Assembly (NCBI GenBank): GCA_937124525.1
Contig: CAKZLA010000576.1
Location: 1 to 14,461, forward strand
Length of the DNA stretch: 14,461 nt
Reading direction: 5' to 3'
Source: an uncultured Desulfobacterium sp.
Lineage (GTDB): Bacteria > Desulfobacterota > Desulfobacteria > Desulfobacterales > Desulfobacteraceae
The first letter of the stretch is position 1, and every line of letters begins with the position of its first letter. Both the position numbers and the translations under genes were made by a program. Below are positions 6,929 to 14,461 of the stretch, in pieces. The notes beneath the pieces were generated by a model. It had not been told where the DNA came from and searched no databases. It was given only the letters and a program-made list of their open reading frames with translations.

Positions 6929-7997
6929 ATTAACAGGTAAAAGGGACCCGGATGACAGGCTCCGGGATGCGGATTACTTTAAAAGCCGTCAGCAAAAGGA
7001 GGGTGCTTTTGACACAAAAGACCGGGGAGTTCAGACGGTCAACGTGGCCCAGATCACGGGAAGTGTGGGTCGGTATCAAGATTTTGATGATCAGTTTCGA
7101 TTCCGGGGCAATAAAACCTCTGAACGCTTTACCAGTGTGCTGGAGGCCATGCGCACCGGTAAGGTGTTGCCCCCCATCAAGCTGTACCAGATCAAGGATG
7201 AATACTATGTGATGGATGGCAACCACCGGGTGGCGGCGGCAAAGCAGTTGAAACACGATGAAATTCTGGCCACCATTCTGGAGTTTATCCCCAGCATTGA
7301 AACCCTTGAAAATCTCCTTTACAAGGAGATGGTGCTCTTTTGTGAGGAGACGGGCCTGCCCCGGGTGATCAAGCTCACCGAACCGGGAAAATACCTTCAG
7401 CTCCTGGGACAGATTCAACAACACCATCAATATCTTCAAGGGGGAAGGGGGGATGTCTGTTTTTTCAAATCGGCCCGGGACTGGTACAAAACCATCTATA
7501 CCCCCTTTTGCACCATCATCAAGCGGGGAGGACTTCTGGAACGATTTCCCAATCGCACCCTGGCGGATCTTTATTCCTATATCTCTTCGGGGTATTGGGA
7601 AAAGAAAAAAAATGTCTCCTATGGCATCGGCCTGGCGCGTATGATTCCCAACAATATGGAGGATTTCAGGTCAAAAATGTCAAAACTCAAAGAGTTGGAA
7701 TATCCAGAGATGAAACAGGGAATCACGGCTTTTGTCCTAATGAATGTTAAAGGAAAGCAAGAGAACCGGATCATGGAGCATTTATACAAACTGGATGAGG
7801 TGGTGGAAGTTCATGCGGTGCATGGGGATGTGGATTTATTGGTAAAAACCGTGTTAACAAGGGATTTGCTCAGTTCAGATGCAGAGGTTATTTCTAATTT
7901 TGTCCATGATAAAGTCAGACAGTTCAATGGTGTGATCAGCACTAAGACCCTGATACCTGGAGTGTCCAAAATCAAACCCCAGGAAACAATGTTATAG
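6882..7997 (+). CDS. ParB-like domain protein with DUF4032-like middle and C-terminal Lrp/AsnC-type (RAM) domain
   Basis: A 371-residue protein with three recognisable parts. Residues ~50-125 resemble the ParB/sulfiredoxin-like fold: a LPPIKLYQIKDEYYVMDGNHR stretch, with the diagnostic DGNHR at 112-116. Residues ~145-245 recall DUF4032 (a Hx3YL spacing, ARDWYKTIYTP, then FPNRTLADLYSYI); this is from memory of the family pattern. Residues ~280-360 (GITAFVLMNVKGKQENRIME, then VVEVHAVHGDVDLLVK) match the RAM ligand-binding domain of Lrp/AsnC regulators, which binds small molecules and oligomerises. No helix-turn-helix is evident, so it is not a normal Lrp regulator. The start ATG at 6882 lies 47 nt inside the previous gene and is preceded by AAGGTGA at 6866-6872. 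A TTG at 6918 is an alternative. It ends 27 nt before cheW, which suggests co-expression with the chemosensory genes. Function is unknown. Confidence 0.75.
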   Translation: MVTTSSTSILTRLFRKLTGKRDPDDRLRDADYFKSRQQKEGAFDTKDRGVQTVNVAQITGSVGRYQDFDDQFRFRGNKTSERFTSVLEAMRTGKVLPPIKLYQIKDEYYVMDGNHRVAAAKQLKHDEILATILEFIPSIETLENLLYKEMVLFCEETGLPRVIKLTEPGKYLQLLGQIQQHHQYLQGGRGDVCFFKSARDWYKTIYTPFCTIIKRGGLLERFPNRTLADLYSYISSGYWEKKKNVSYGIGLARMIPNNMEDFRSKMSKLKELEYPEMKQGITAFVLMNVKGKQENRIMEHLYKLDEVVEVHAVHGDVDLLVKTVLTRDLLSSDAEVISNFVHDKVRQFNGVISTKTLIPGVSKIKPQETML

Positions 7998-8024
7998 CAA
8001 AGGCAATGTAAGGCGGATGAAGCA

Positions 8025-8552
8025 ATGAGTGAAATCGGAGCAGATCAATCAAAGCGTCAATTAATTTTGGATGCGGTGAAGGATAAAGCCGTGGAAAATA
8101 AGGAGCCGGACAGCCCGGATGAAAAAATAGAGATTGTCGTATTCTCCATGGCCCAGCGCTATTTTGCATTTAAAGGGGCTGGGATCAGGGAAATTTTGCC
8201 ATACACTCCCATCACCGAGGTACCGGGGTGCCCCCGGACAATACGGGGAATAATTAATGTGCGTGGAATCATTGAATCTGTGGTGGATTTGCACACGCTG
8301 CTTGAAATTGAGGATGCTCCCACGTCTAACAGGACCCGGTTTATCCTGGCACAGTCAGAAGGGATTTTGTCCGGTATCCAGGTGGAGAGCGTTGAAGATG
8401 TGCTTTCTGTTGAACCCCATGGGATAAAATCAGTGATCTCCACATTGCCCGCTGCCACCAGAAAATATGCCCTGGGCGGAGGGGAACTGTATAAAGAGCA
8501 CTACGTGGTCCTGTTAAGTGTAAAAAAGATATTCACAGAGCTATTACAATAA
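8025..8552 (+). CDS. cheW: CheW coupling protein
   Basis: A 175-residue protein. After a charged N-terminal tail of ~33 residues comes a complete CheW domain: IVVFSMAQRYFAFKGAGIRE, then PGCPRTIRGIINVRG with the conserved G-x-x-N-x-RG element, VVDLHTLL, and a second half with GILSGIQVESVEDVL and a closing VLLSVKKIF strand. CheW links chemoreceptors to the kinase CheA at the inner face of the membrane. It stands first in the chemosensory cluster, 27 nt after the ParB/RAM gene. The ATG at 8025 has an AAGG at 8010-8013, at the long end of normal spacing. The extended N-terminal tail is unusual for the smallest CheW proteins but common enough in multi-system bacteria. Confidence 0.92.
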   Translation: MSEIGADQSKRQLILDAVKDKAVENKEPDSPDEKIEIVVFSMAQRYFAFKGAGIREILPYTPITEVPGCPRTIRGIINVRGIIESVVDLHTLLEIEDAPTSNRTRFILAQSEGILSGIQVESVEDVLSVEPHGIKSVISTLPAATRKYALGGGELYKEHYVVLLSVKKIFTELLQ

Positions 8553-8699
8553 AGGGTAAATATTCGACCAGCACCCCCATCTTCACTTAGGTTTGTCCTG
8601 CTATCATTAGATGCTACACAGTCCCAAATAAGCGAATATGGGGCACTGCCCAAACATTTACATTACCAACCCAACTATTTACAATAAAGGAAATCAATT
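8553..8699. other. Spacer between cheW and the small CheW-like gene
   Basis: This holds the left arm of the long inverted repeat (8656-8685). The last codons of cheW (CTATTACAATAAAGG at 8541-8555) are nearly repeated at 8675-8690 (one T longer), just before the next start. The 11-mer GTAAATATTCG at 8556-8566 recurs at 9181-9191. No terminator or promoter was recognised with confidence. Confidence 0.5.
8686..8692 (+). promoter_or_regulatory. Ribosome binding site for the small CheW-like gene (GTG start)
   Basis: AAAGGAA lies 7 nt before the GTG at 8700 and supports that non-ATG start. It directly adjoins the left inverted-repeat arm, so pairing of the arms could affect access to it. Confidence 0.6.
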
Positions 8700-9083
8700 G
8701 TGGAAAATGAGGTGACCCTGCTTTTCTTTAATATCATGGGCATTGATTTTGCCATGGATGTGGAACCGGTCACGGCCATGGTGTCTGTGGAATCACTGAC
8801 AAATCAAAAATCAGGCATTGTGTGGTTCCATGAAAAAATTGATTTTCCCCAAACCCCTGTGGTTTATGACTGCCCAAAGGCTCTACGTATTACGACTGGA
8901 AAAAAACAGTTCCATCTGATCATTGATAATCCCCGGGACATGCCTGTTGCGATTCCCATTGACACTATAAAACCGTTTCCTGTTTTGGTGGATCAATTCT
9001 TCGCCAACACCCCCTTATGGGGGATATATCCCCTTAAGAATCGCATGGTGTTGCTGGTGGACACACTTACGATGTTCCCATAA
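8700..9083 (+). CDS. Small divergent CheW-like protein
   Basis: A 127-residue protein starting at GTG 8700, supported by AAAGGAA. I do not recognise a specific family by name. The pattern recalls a reduced CheW fold: an opening strand FFNIMGIDFAMDVEPVTAM (compare the F-x-x-x-G-x-x-F-A-x-x-x-x-x-V opening of CheW), a central VVYDCPKALRI strand region, HLIIDNPRDM, and a closing NRMVLLVDTLTMF strand resembling the last strand of CheW domains. The conserved N-x-RG loop of real CheW is absent. It lies between cheW and the receptor gene, where an accessory coupling or receptor-binding protein would fit, but this is inference. It is bracketed by the long inverted repeat. No signal peptide or membrane segment is seen, and the gene shows no frame damage. 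Confidence 0.6.
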   Translation: MENEVTLLFFNIMGIDFAMDVEPVTAMVSVESLTNQKSGIVWFHEKIDFPQTPVVYDCPKALRITTGKKQFHLIIDNPRDMPVAIPIDTIKPFPVLVDQFFANTPLWGIYPLKNRMVLLVDTLTMFP

Positions 9084-9100
9084 TTTTAGGAACTGGATTA

Positions 9101-9129
9101 TTGACTATAAATTTTTCTTGAAGTAGATT
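9101..9129 (+). promoter_or_regulatory. Possible sigma-70-type promoter upstream of the chemoreceptor gene
   Basis: TTGACT at 9101-9106 and TAGATT at 9124-9129 are separated by exactly 17 bases. This is a fair match to a housekeeping promoter (5 of 6 and 4 of 6 consensus bases). It would start transcription near 9136, ahead of the receptor-cheB-cheR-cheA run, and would make the right inverted-repeat arm part of the leader. There is no other support. Confidence 0.35.
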
Positions 9130-9133
9130 CCTC

Positions 9134-9161
9134 CTTACACTACACTCCCTTACATTACATA
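9134..9161. repeat. Imperfect 13-base tandem repeat in the chemoreceptor leader
   Basis: CTTACACTACACT at 9134-9146 and CTTACATTACATA at 9149-9161 agree at 10 of 13 positions with a period of 15. The core TTACATTAC also occurs in the left inverted-repeat arm, and its complement in the right arm, so several copies of one short motif surround this gene boundary. Confidence 0.4.
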
Positions 9162-9280
9162 ATAAATTGAATTGAAAATTGTAAATATTCGGGTTGGTAA
9201 TGTAAATATTTACTGAAAACTGATGACGGTGTAACCCATGAAGGCCTGCCTCCCTTCACAATTTGAGTTTAGGTGAAACT

Positions 9281-11299
9281 ATGAATTTAAGACAGAAAAA
9301 TACCATCCTTCCGTTTATTATAATGATTGTCATGTTCACTTTGGGCTCGCTGGTGACCGTGAATCAATTAAACAAGCTCAAAATAAAGATGATTTCCCAG
9401 CCCATGGAAAATTCCATGGAGGTCCTTTTAAGAAGCGTGGAGTTCACAGCCCAGCAGACATTGGAAAAATCATCACTTTTTTCCCGGTTGCCCGAGGTGA
9501 TACAGGCCTTTGAGCTGGCCCATTCAGGGGATATTAATGATCCCCTGGACTCCCAGGTCCAGGCGGCACGGCAACTGTTGAGACAGGAGTTGAAAAGTTC
9601 CATGGACGGATACGAAGCCCTCACCGGCAGTGATAAAATGAAACTTCATTTTCACCTGCCCAATGGGCGCAGCCTGGTTCGCATGTGGCGAAAGCAGCAG
9701 ATTAAGCTCAATGGAAAGTGGGAAGACCGATCCGACGATATTTCTGATTTCAGGAATACGGTTCTGGACGTCAACGCCACGGGTAAACCGGTGAAGGGGA
9801 TTGAGCTGGGCCGGGGAGGATTTGTAATCAGAGGGCTTTCTCCCATTGTGGATGCAAAGGGAAAAGCCCTTGGATCGGTGGAGGTTCTGTTTGATTTTGC
9901 CCCCCTGGTAAAAACATTGTTTTCCGATGGTCACTATCTGGTTCGGCTTTACATGAACAAGGCGTTTCTCTCCATTACCCATCGCCTCCAGGATGTGGAA
10001 AAATATCCCATTGTGGGCGATGGGTATGTCCAGGTTCTGGGGCAAAAGACAGACAGCTCCCCCAAAGGGGCGCCTCTGTCTCTCCTGGACCAAGGCCGGG
10101 CCGCTTTCATTGCCCATCTGGATGGGAAGAAAGCCATGGCTGCATTTCCCATAAAAGACTACAAATCAAACCAGATCGGCGTGATGATGCTGGAAACAGA
10201 TATCTCCCATGAATATGGCCTGGTTCGTAATATCATTGTCTTCCAGGTGGTGATGCTCTTTTTTATTTTGATTGTCATGGCGGGAATCAGTATACTGCTT
10301 TTGTCCCGAACCGTATTACAACCTGTGGCCAGGGTCATGAATATTTCCAAAAAACTCTCCACAGGGGATTTAAGGGATGAGATTGAGGTGACCACAACGG
10401 ATGAAATGGGTCATCTGTCGGAAACTATGAATTTCATGATCCAGGCGGTTAAGGGGATGGTGGGTAAAATCATTGAGGTGGTGACCCGTCTCACGCACAA
10501 CAGCCAGGAGATAAATACAGCGCTTCAAAATCAGGTGGCAAGTGCCTCTGAACAGTCGGCATCGGTGACGGAAATCACCTCCACCATGGCTGAATTCTCG
10601 GCCTCCTCCCGGCAGATAGCAGAGCACGCAAACCGGGTTCTTACCATTGCAGAAGAGGCCCTTGAGCATGCCAATGAAGGGGAAAAATCCGTTTCTCTGG
10701 TCACCGATAAAATGGATGAAATTTACGCCGATAACACCCAGACCGTGAAGGGTGTCCATGAGTTGGGTAATAAGACCCGTGAAATTTCAAAGATCATGGG
10801 AATTATAAATAACATTGCCGACCAGACAAAGCTCATTGCCTTTAATGCGGCCCTGGAAGCATCCAGCGCCGGTGAGGCAGGGAAACGGTTTGGGGTTGTG
10901 GCCGTGGAGATCAGGCGGTTGGCCGAAAATGTGGAAGCATCCACAAGAGAGACGGAAAAACGGATCACCGAAATTCAAGATGCCGTGGATCATATGATGC
11001 TGGCCTCGGAAAAAAACACCAGTTGCATCAATGAGGGCTTAAGTTTTACCTCCCACACCATGGATACCCTTGTCAATATTGTGGGAAAATCCCAAAATAC
11101 CCGGGATGCGGCCCAGCAGATTACCCTTTCCACCCAGCAGCAGAAAACAGCCAGTGATCAGGTGGTACAGGCCCTTAAAGAGATTGATGACAGTGGCAGA
11201 CAGACCACCCGGGCTATCACCCAGATTGGTGAAAACGGTGAGATATTAAATCAATTGGCAGCTCAGTTGCAATCCCTTGTCAAAGGGTTTAAACTTTGA
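9281..11299 (+). CDS. Methyl-accepting chemotaxis protein with dCache-like sensor, HAMP and signalling domain
   Basis: A 672-residue inner-membrane chemoreceptor. A first membrane segment at ~8-29 is followed by a periplasmic domain to ~316. This holds the blocks [43 protein letters not shown] and GSVEVLFDF, which recall the double-Cache type 3 sensor. A second membrane segment lies at ~317-345, then a HAMP domain with the DEMGHL motif, then the long coiled-coil output domain. The hairpin tip that contacts CheA and CheW is at ~511-545 ([33 protein letters not shown]). The protein ends in LVKGFKL and lacks a CheR-binding C-terminal pentapeptide. The ATG at 9281 with AGGTG 5 nt upstream was chosen over the TTG at 9263. 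The ligand is unknown; dCache type 3 sensors often bind small organic acids or similar, which is only a family expectation. It is followed closely by cheB. Confidence 0.92.
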   Translation: MNLRQKNTILPFIIMIVMFTLGSLVTVNQLNKLKIKMISQPMENSMEVLLRSVEFTAQQTLEKSSLFSRLPEVIQAFELAHSGDINDPLDSQVQAARQLLRQELKSSMDGYEALTGSDKMKLHFHLPNGRSLVRMWRKQQIKLNGKWEDRSDDISDFRNTVLDVNATGKPVKGIELGRGGFVIRGLSPIVDAKGKALGSVEVLFDFAPLVKTLFSDGHYLVRLYMNKAFLSITHRLQDVEKYPIVGDGYVQVLGQKTDSSPKGAPLSLLDQGRAAFIAHLDGKKAMAAFPIKDYKSNQIGVMMLETDISHEYGLVRNIIVFQVVMLFFILIVMAGISILLLSRTVLQPVARVMNISKKLSTGDLRDEIEVTTTDEMGHLSETMNFMIQAVKGMVGKIIEVVTRLTHNSQEINTALQNQVASASEQSASVTEITSTMAEFSASSRQIAEHANRVLTIAEEALEHANEGEKSVSLVTDKMDEIYADNTQTVKGVHELGNKTREISKIMGIINNIADQTKLIAFNAALEASSAGEAGKRFGVVAVEIRRLAENVEASTRETEKRITEIQDAVDHMMLASEKNTSCINEGLSFTSHTMDTLVNIVGKSQNTRDAAQQITLSTQQQKTASDQVVQALKEIDDSGRQTTRAITQIGENGEILNQLAAQLQSLVKGFKL

Positions 11300-11344
11300 G
11301 GAGTTGGCTTTAATTGTGATCCATTGAAAGGAACAAAAATTATC

Positions 11345-12373
11345 ATGGCACCTGTACGGGTAGTAATAGTGGACGACAGCACCTTTGTCCGGGAGGTCCT
11401 TAAGGATCTTTTAGAAGCAGATCCAGACATTGATGTGGTGGGAGAGGCAGTTAACGGGGTGGATGCCCTGGAAAAAATTTCTGCGCTTAAGCCTGATCTT
11501 GTCACCATGGATATTGAAATGCCTGAAATGAACGGTCTTGAGGCCATTGAGCAAATCATGGGGGGAGAGGATGCACTGCCCATTCTGGTGTTCACCTCCC
11601 TTGACGATGCCGGGACCGCATATGACGCCATCTCCCGGGGGGCACTGGAACTGCTGCCCAAACCCAGTATGGACAGCTTTGACAGTGATTATTTTGCCAG
11701 GAGAATAAAACTGCTCTCCAAGGTAAAGGTGGTCCGTCATATTCGAAGCGGTATGGCTGTAAAGGAAGCCAAGCTTAAGAAAACCGATTTTCCATCGGTG
11801 GAAACCTTTCCAGACATCATTGCCATTGCCAGCTCCACAGGGGGCCCCAGTGCCTTGATCGGGCTTTTTACCGGGCTTACCCATCCCCTGGATATGCCGG
11901 TGGTGATATCCCAGCACATTGCCGAAGGGTTTGATGATGGCCTGATGAAATGGTTGAACCGGGAGATCTCCCATGCCCAAGTGAAAATAGGAGGGTCCGG
12001 GGAGATGGTTAAACCAGGAACCATCTACCTTTCCCCTGCCAATGGAAACATGGAAATTACATCCAGCGGTATGATTGAGATTTCTCCCTTTGGGCTGGGG
12101 GATATTTATACTCCCTCCTGTGATAAATTGTTTGAATCCGTTGCCAAAACCTATGGCGCTTCCTGTGTGGCCATCGTGTTGACAGGCATGGGCAATGACG
12201 GCACAAGGGGTGTCCAAGCTGTCAAACGGGCAGGGGGGAGAACCATGGGACAGGATGAAGCCTCCTGTGTGGTGTATGGAATGCCAAAAGCAGCTCTGGA
12301 AAGTGGTTGCATTGATGAGGAGATGTCCTTAAATGACATTGCCAGATACCTCAACGGGTTGATTCGGGAATAA
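11345..12373 (+). CDS. cheB: CheB receptor methylesterase/deamidase with receiver domain
   Basis: A 342-residue protein with the standard two-domain form. The receiver domain at ~1-125 has D10-D11, phospho-acceptor D56 in TMDIEMP, a Thr/Ser at FTS and K in LPKPS. The methylesterase domain begins at ~155 with the triad residues S164 (SSTGGPS), H191 (SQHIAEGF) and D285 (GMGNDGTRG). Phosphorylated CheB removes methyl groups from receptor glutamates, so it resets the adaptation state together with CheR. The ATG at 11345 is preceded by AAAGGA with a long 12-nt gap; a TTG at 11324 is the alternative and would add 7 residues. The gene follows the receptor after 45 nt and is separated from cheR by only 2 nt, so the two are almost certainly co-translated. 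Confidence 0.95.
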   Translation: MAPVRVVIVDDSTFVREVLKDLLEADPDIDVVGEAVNGVDALEKISALKPDLVTMDIEMPEMNGLEAIEQIMGGEDALPILVFTSLDDAGTAYDAISRGALELLPKPSMDSFDSDYFARRIKLLSKVKVVRHIRSGMAVKEAKLKKTDFPSVETFPDIIAIASSTGGPSALIGLFTGLTHPLDMPVVISQHIAEGFDDGLMKWLNREISHAQVKIGGSGEMVKPGTIYLSPANGNMEITSSGMIEISPFGLGDIYTPSCDKLFESVAKTYGASCVAIVLTGMGNDGTRGVQAVKRAGGRTMGQDEASCVVYGMPKAALESGCIDEEMSLNDIARYLNGLIRE

Positions 12374-12375
12374 TA

Positions 12376-13959
12376 ATGCCCTTTTTTGCCATTGAAAACA
12401 TGATTTACCAGCGAACCGGTCTCACCTTTGATGCCCATCGGACCATGGTTTTAAAGGATAAAATTTCCCAGCACATGGCCTCTCTGGGCGTGGATGACAT
12501 GACGCGCTATTACAACGATATCCGTGCCACCCAAGCCCTTTTTGATGCCCTTGTGGATCAGCTAACCATCAATGAGAGTTATTTTTTCCGGGAACCGGCG
12601 TATCTGGATCTTTTATGCCATCGCCTGATTCCGGAGCTGGCAGGTAAAAATAAGACAGAGGGGCTTTCCATTCTCAGCGCTGGCTGTTCCACAGGGGAAG
12701 AGCCCTGTTCCATCGCCATGGCAGTGGAACAGGCCCATGGTCCAGCATTTTTGTCCAAGATTCGAATTTTAGGTGTGGACATTGATAACATCGCCCTTTC
12801 CCTGGCCCGCACCGGTGTTTATGGGAAATGGAAACTTCGACAATTGACCCCGTTATTGCGGTCACAGTATTTTAAGGCCATCTCCAAGGGGCAATATGCC
12901 ATAAAGCCTGATATCCTTAAAAAAATAGATTATTATCCTGTGAACCTGGTGGAGGGGCCGCTGCCTGAAGTGGTCCACACCGTGGATGTTATTTTTTATC
13001 GCAATGTGTCCATCTATTTTGATAAGGCCACCCGGATGAAGGTGCTTTCGCATCTGGAACGGGTCTTGACACCCGGGGGATACCTTGTGGTGGGGGCTGC
13101 TGAAACCCTTTCCCATGATACTGGAGCGCTTTGTCTGGTGGAGATGGATGGCCGCTTTGTTTATCAGAAAAAATCAGATAAATCTGATCCCCATGGGATG
13201 TTTGGGATGACCACCGGGATACCCGGTGAAGCGAGGGCTATTTCGCCCCTGCCATCCAGGAAAAAGGGGGGGATAAAAAGCAGATTTCATATTTATGATC
13301 CCAATGGACACCCTCCCGGAGGGGCTTTATCACCCAAAGCCCGGTACAATGAGCCTTTCCCCGGACGTCGCGTACATGAAACAGTGAGGGACACGCATAA
13401 GCAACCTCATCGCCTACCCCCCCAAAAAGTGGTCGGGATATCCTTGGAAAGCCCCCAGACTGTCTACGAAAAAGCCCTGGATTTAGCACGGCAAAAAAAA
13501 TTTGATGCTGCCCAGGCTCTGCTTGAACCGATTTTGGAAACCAAGGCTGAGATCATGGAAAAGGTTTTCATTTTACGGGCAGGGATGTTCATACAACAGG
13601 GCGACATTGAAGGGTCCAAAGTTCTGTGCCACCATATCATCAAAAAGAATGTGATCTGCTCCCCGGCGTACCTGCTTTTGGGTATGGTTGCCAGCATGGA
13701 GAATCAACCCATGGAAAGCCTGAATAGATTCCGTGAAAACACCTATATTCAGCCTGATAACTGGCTGGCTCATTTTTTAATGTTCCAGGCCTTTCAGACC
13801 CTGGGGAGAAAAAAAGATGCCTCCCGCCAGGCAACCGTGGTGGTCAGGCTTTTGGAAAAGGACAGCAATGCCCACCATGGCCTTGATTATTTTCCCTTTT
13901 CCTTTTCCAGAGAACAGATTCTTCACCTGTGCCGACAGCATGCATTGTTAACCACTTAA
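12376..13959 (+). CDS. cheR: CheR receptor methyltransferase fused to C-terminal TPR repeats
   Basis: A 527-residue protein, about twice the size of a minimal CheR. Residues ~1-270 are the SAM-dependent CheR domain: INESYFFREP (normally TNET-x-FFRE), the SAM-binding SAGCSTGEEP at 101-110, LGVDID, and IFYRNVSIYF at 206-215 (normally a CRNVLIYF block, so Cys is replaced by Tyr). A linker rich in Gly, Pro and charged residues spans ~270-355. From ~356 to 515 are repeated helical pairs of TPR type (VYEKALDLARQKKFDAAQAL; AYLLLGMVASMENQPMESL, in part). CheR methylates receptor glutamates using S-adenosylmethionine. The TPR tail probably gives a protein contact that targets or regulates the enzyme, a layout known from other systems with TPR-linked CheR. 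The gene starts 2 nt after cheB and is followed 15 nt later by cheA. Confidence 0.9.
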   Translation: MPFFAIENMIYQRTGLTFDAHRTMVLKDKISQHMASLGVDDMTRYYNDIRATQALFDALVDQLTINESYFFREPAYLDLLCHRLIPELAGKNKTEGLSILSAGCSTGEEPCSIAMAVEQAHGPAFLSKIRILGVDIDNIALSLARTGVYGKWKLRQLTPLLRSQYFKAISKGQYAIKPDILKKIDYYPVNLVEGPLPEVVHTVDVIFYRNVSIYFDKATRMKVLSHLERVLTPGGYLVVGAAETLSHDTGALCLVEMDGRFVYQKKSDKSDPHGMFGMTTGIPGEARAISPLPSRKKGGIKSRFHIYDPNGHPPGGALSPKARYNEPFPGRRVHETVRDTHKQPHRLPPQKVVGISLESPQTVYEKALDLARQKKFDAAQALLEPILETKAEIMEKVFILRAGMFIQQGDIEGSKVLCHHIIKKNVICSPAYLLLGMVASMENQPMESLNRFRENTYIQPDNWLAHFLMFQAFQTLGRKKDASRQATVVVRLLEKDSNAHHGLDYFPFSFSREQILHLCRQHALLTT

Positions 13960-13974
13960 TAACTGGAATCCACC

Positions 13975-14461
13975 ATGGCGTTTGACAGATCCAAGTTTAT
14001 TCCCCGTTTTATAGAAGATGCCAATGACCATCTGCTTGCAATGAACCAGGGCCTGGTTTCCCTGGTTGAGACGCCATCGGATTCCTCCCTGGTGGATTCG
14101 GTGTTCCGGGCGGCCCACACCATAAAGGGGTCATCCAGAATGATGAAATTAATTCATATCAGTGACATGGCCCATGTGCTGGAGGATGTTCTGGATGGTT
14201 TGAGAAAGGAAAAGATCGCCTATTCCAGTGCTATTTCCACTGTTTTGTTTGAGGGGATGGATACTCTATCCAAAATGATGGAATCTCTTTCCCAGGGGGA
14301 AGAAAAAGAAGCTCCCAAAGGAATCATCACTCTGCTTAAACAGGCGGCACAGGGTGAACTGGAAGACCAGGATGTGGGGAAAAAACAGATCCCCCCTGGA
14401 CAAAAACAGGATTTAATGGATGCTGACAAGTCCAGGGAACCGGATAAAATAGAAACAGAGG
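13975..14461 (+). CDS. cheA: CheA histidine kinase, N-terminal Hpt domain (3' end outside window)
   Basis: The frame is open from the ATG at 13975 to the end of the window (162 codons, no stop). The first ~105 residues form a P1/Hpt phosphotransfer helix bundle with the phospho-histidine H48 in FRAAHTIKGSSRMM, the hallmark of CheA. A charged Glu/Lys/Gln-rich linker follows from ~110. The dimerisation, ATPase and CheW-like domains must lie beyond the window. A fairly weak upstream TGGA near 13964-13967 serves as the ribosome site. CheA autophosphorylates under receptor control and passes the phosphate to CheY-type regulators and CheB. Its place after cheR fits a complete chemosensory operon. 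A separate Hpt protein is possible in principle, but the operon context makes CheA far more likely. Confidence 0.88.
   Translation, partial: MAFDRSKFIPRFIEDANDHLLAMNQGLVSLVETPSDSSLVDSVFRAAHTIKGSSRMMKLIHISDMAHVLEDVLDGLRKEKIAYSSAISTVLFEGMDTLSKMMESLSQGEEKEAPKGIITLLKQAAQGELEDQDVGKKQIPPGQKQDLMDADKSREPDKIETE

Larger units (their letters stand above)
8656..9207. repeat. Long inverted repeat bracketing the small CheW-like gene
   Basis: The arm at 8656-8685, read as its reverse complement, matches 9178-9207 at 28 of 30 bases. The longest exact block is GGGTTGGTAATGTAAAT (right arm 9191-9207), with a second exact block ATTGTAAATA (9178-9187). Three further matching T bases follow after one mismatch. 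The arms sit outside the ribosome binding site and the stop codon of the gene at 8700-9083, so the bracketed unit is that single gene. The two arms could pair in the mRNA, or could recombine to invert the segment. Confidence 0.75.

Noticed and set aside
9524..10117. Open frame of 197 codons antisense to the chemoreceptor sensor domain
   Set aside because: Shadow of the clear receptor gene; no ribosome site or known motifs.
11411..12217. Open frame of 268 codons antisense to cheB
   Set aside because: The sense strand encodes an intact CheB with all catalytic residues; the antisense product has no domain pattern.

Overview
The window looks like chromosome of an anaerobic, sulfate-reducer-like Deltaproteobacterium (Desulfobacterales type). 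This is inferred from the gene families and from the codon and base style, not from any search. The genes flanking the middle look moderately GC-rich, while the stretch from about 2.1 to 4.3 kb is visibly AT-rich.

Left part (1-1907, + strand): the C-terminal half of a RelA/SpoT-family alarmone enzyme runs in from outside the window. It is followed by a PHP-domain phosphoesterase of the YciV/TrpH type. Middle part (2114-3274, - strand): one response regulator made of a receiver domain plus TPR repeats. Its upstream side is a long stretch of about 1.1 kb (3275-4388) with no convincing gene but several inverted repeats. One pair of 22-bp arms resembles a small palindromic or MITE-like element.

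Right part (4389-14461, all + strand): a tightly packed run that may be one or two operons. It starts with an FMN/4Fe-4S/FAD ene-reductase of the 2,4-dienoyl-CoA reductase type. This overlaps by 4 nt a calcineurin-like phosphoesterase, which in turn overlaps a rare-looking three-part protein: ParB-like domain, DUF4032-like middle and Lrp/AsnC-type ligand-binding (RAM) domain. Only 27 nt later a chemosensory cluster begins: CheW, a small divergent CheW-like protein, a transmembrane chemoreceptor with a dCache-like sensor, CheB, CheR fused to TPR repeats, and the N-terminal Hpt part of CheA, which runs off the window.

How the genes fit together: the receptor, CheW (and possibly the CheW-like protein) and CheA would form the signalling array, and CheR/CheB would adapt it. 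No CheY, CheC or CheD is seen; the output regulator may lie to the right. The ene-reductase, phosphoesterase and ParB/RAM protein share strand and close spacing with the che genes, which suggests co-expression, but a functional link is only inference.

The most unusual sequence feature is a pair of about 30-bp inverted repeats (28 of 30 identical) at 8656-8685 and 9178-9207. They precisely bracket the small CheW-like gene, including its ribosome binding site.
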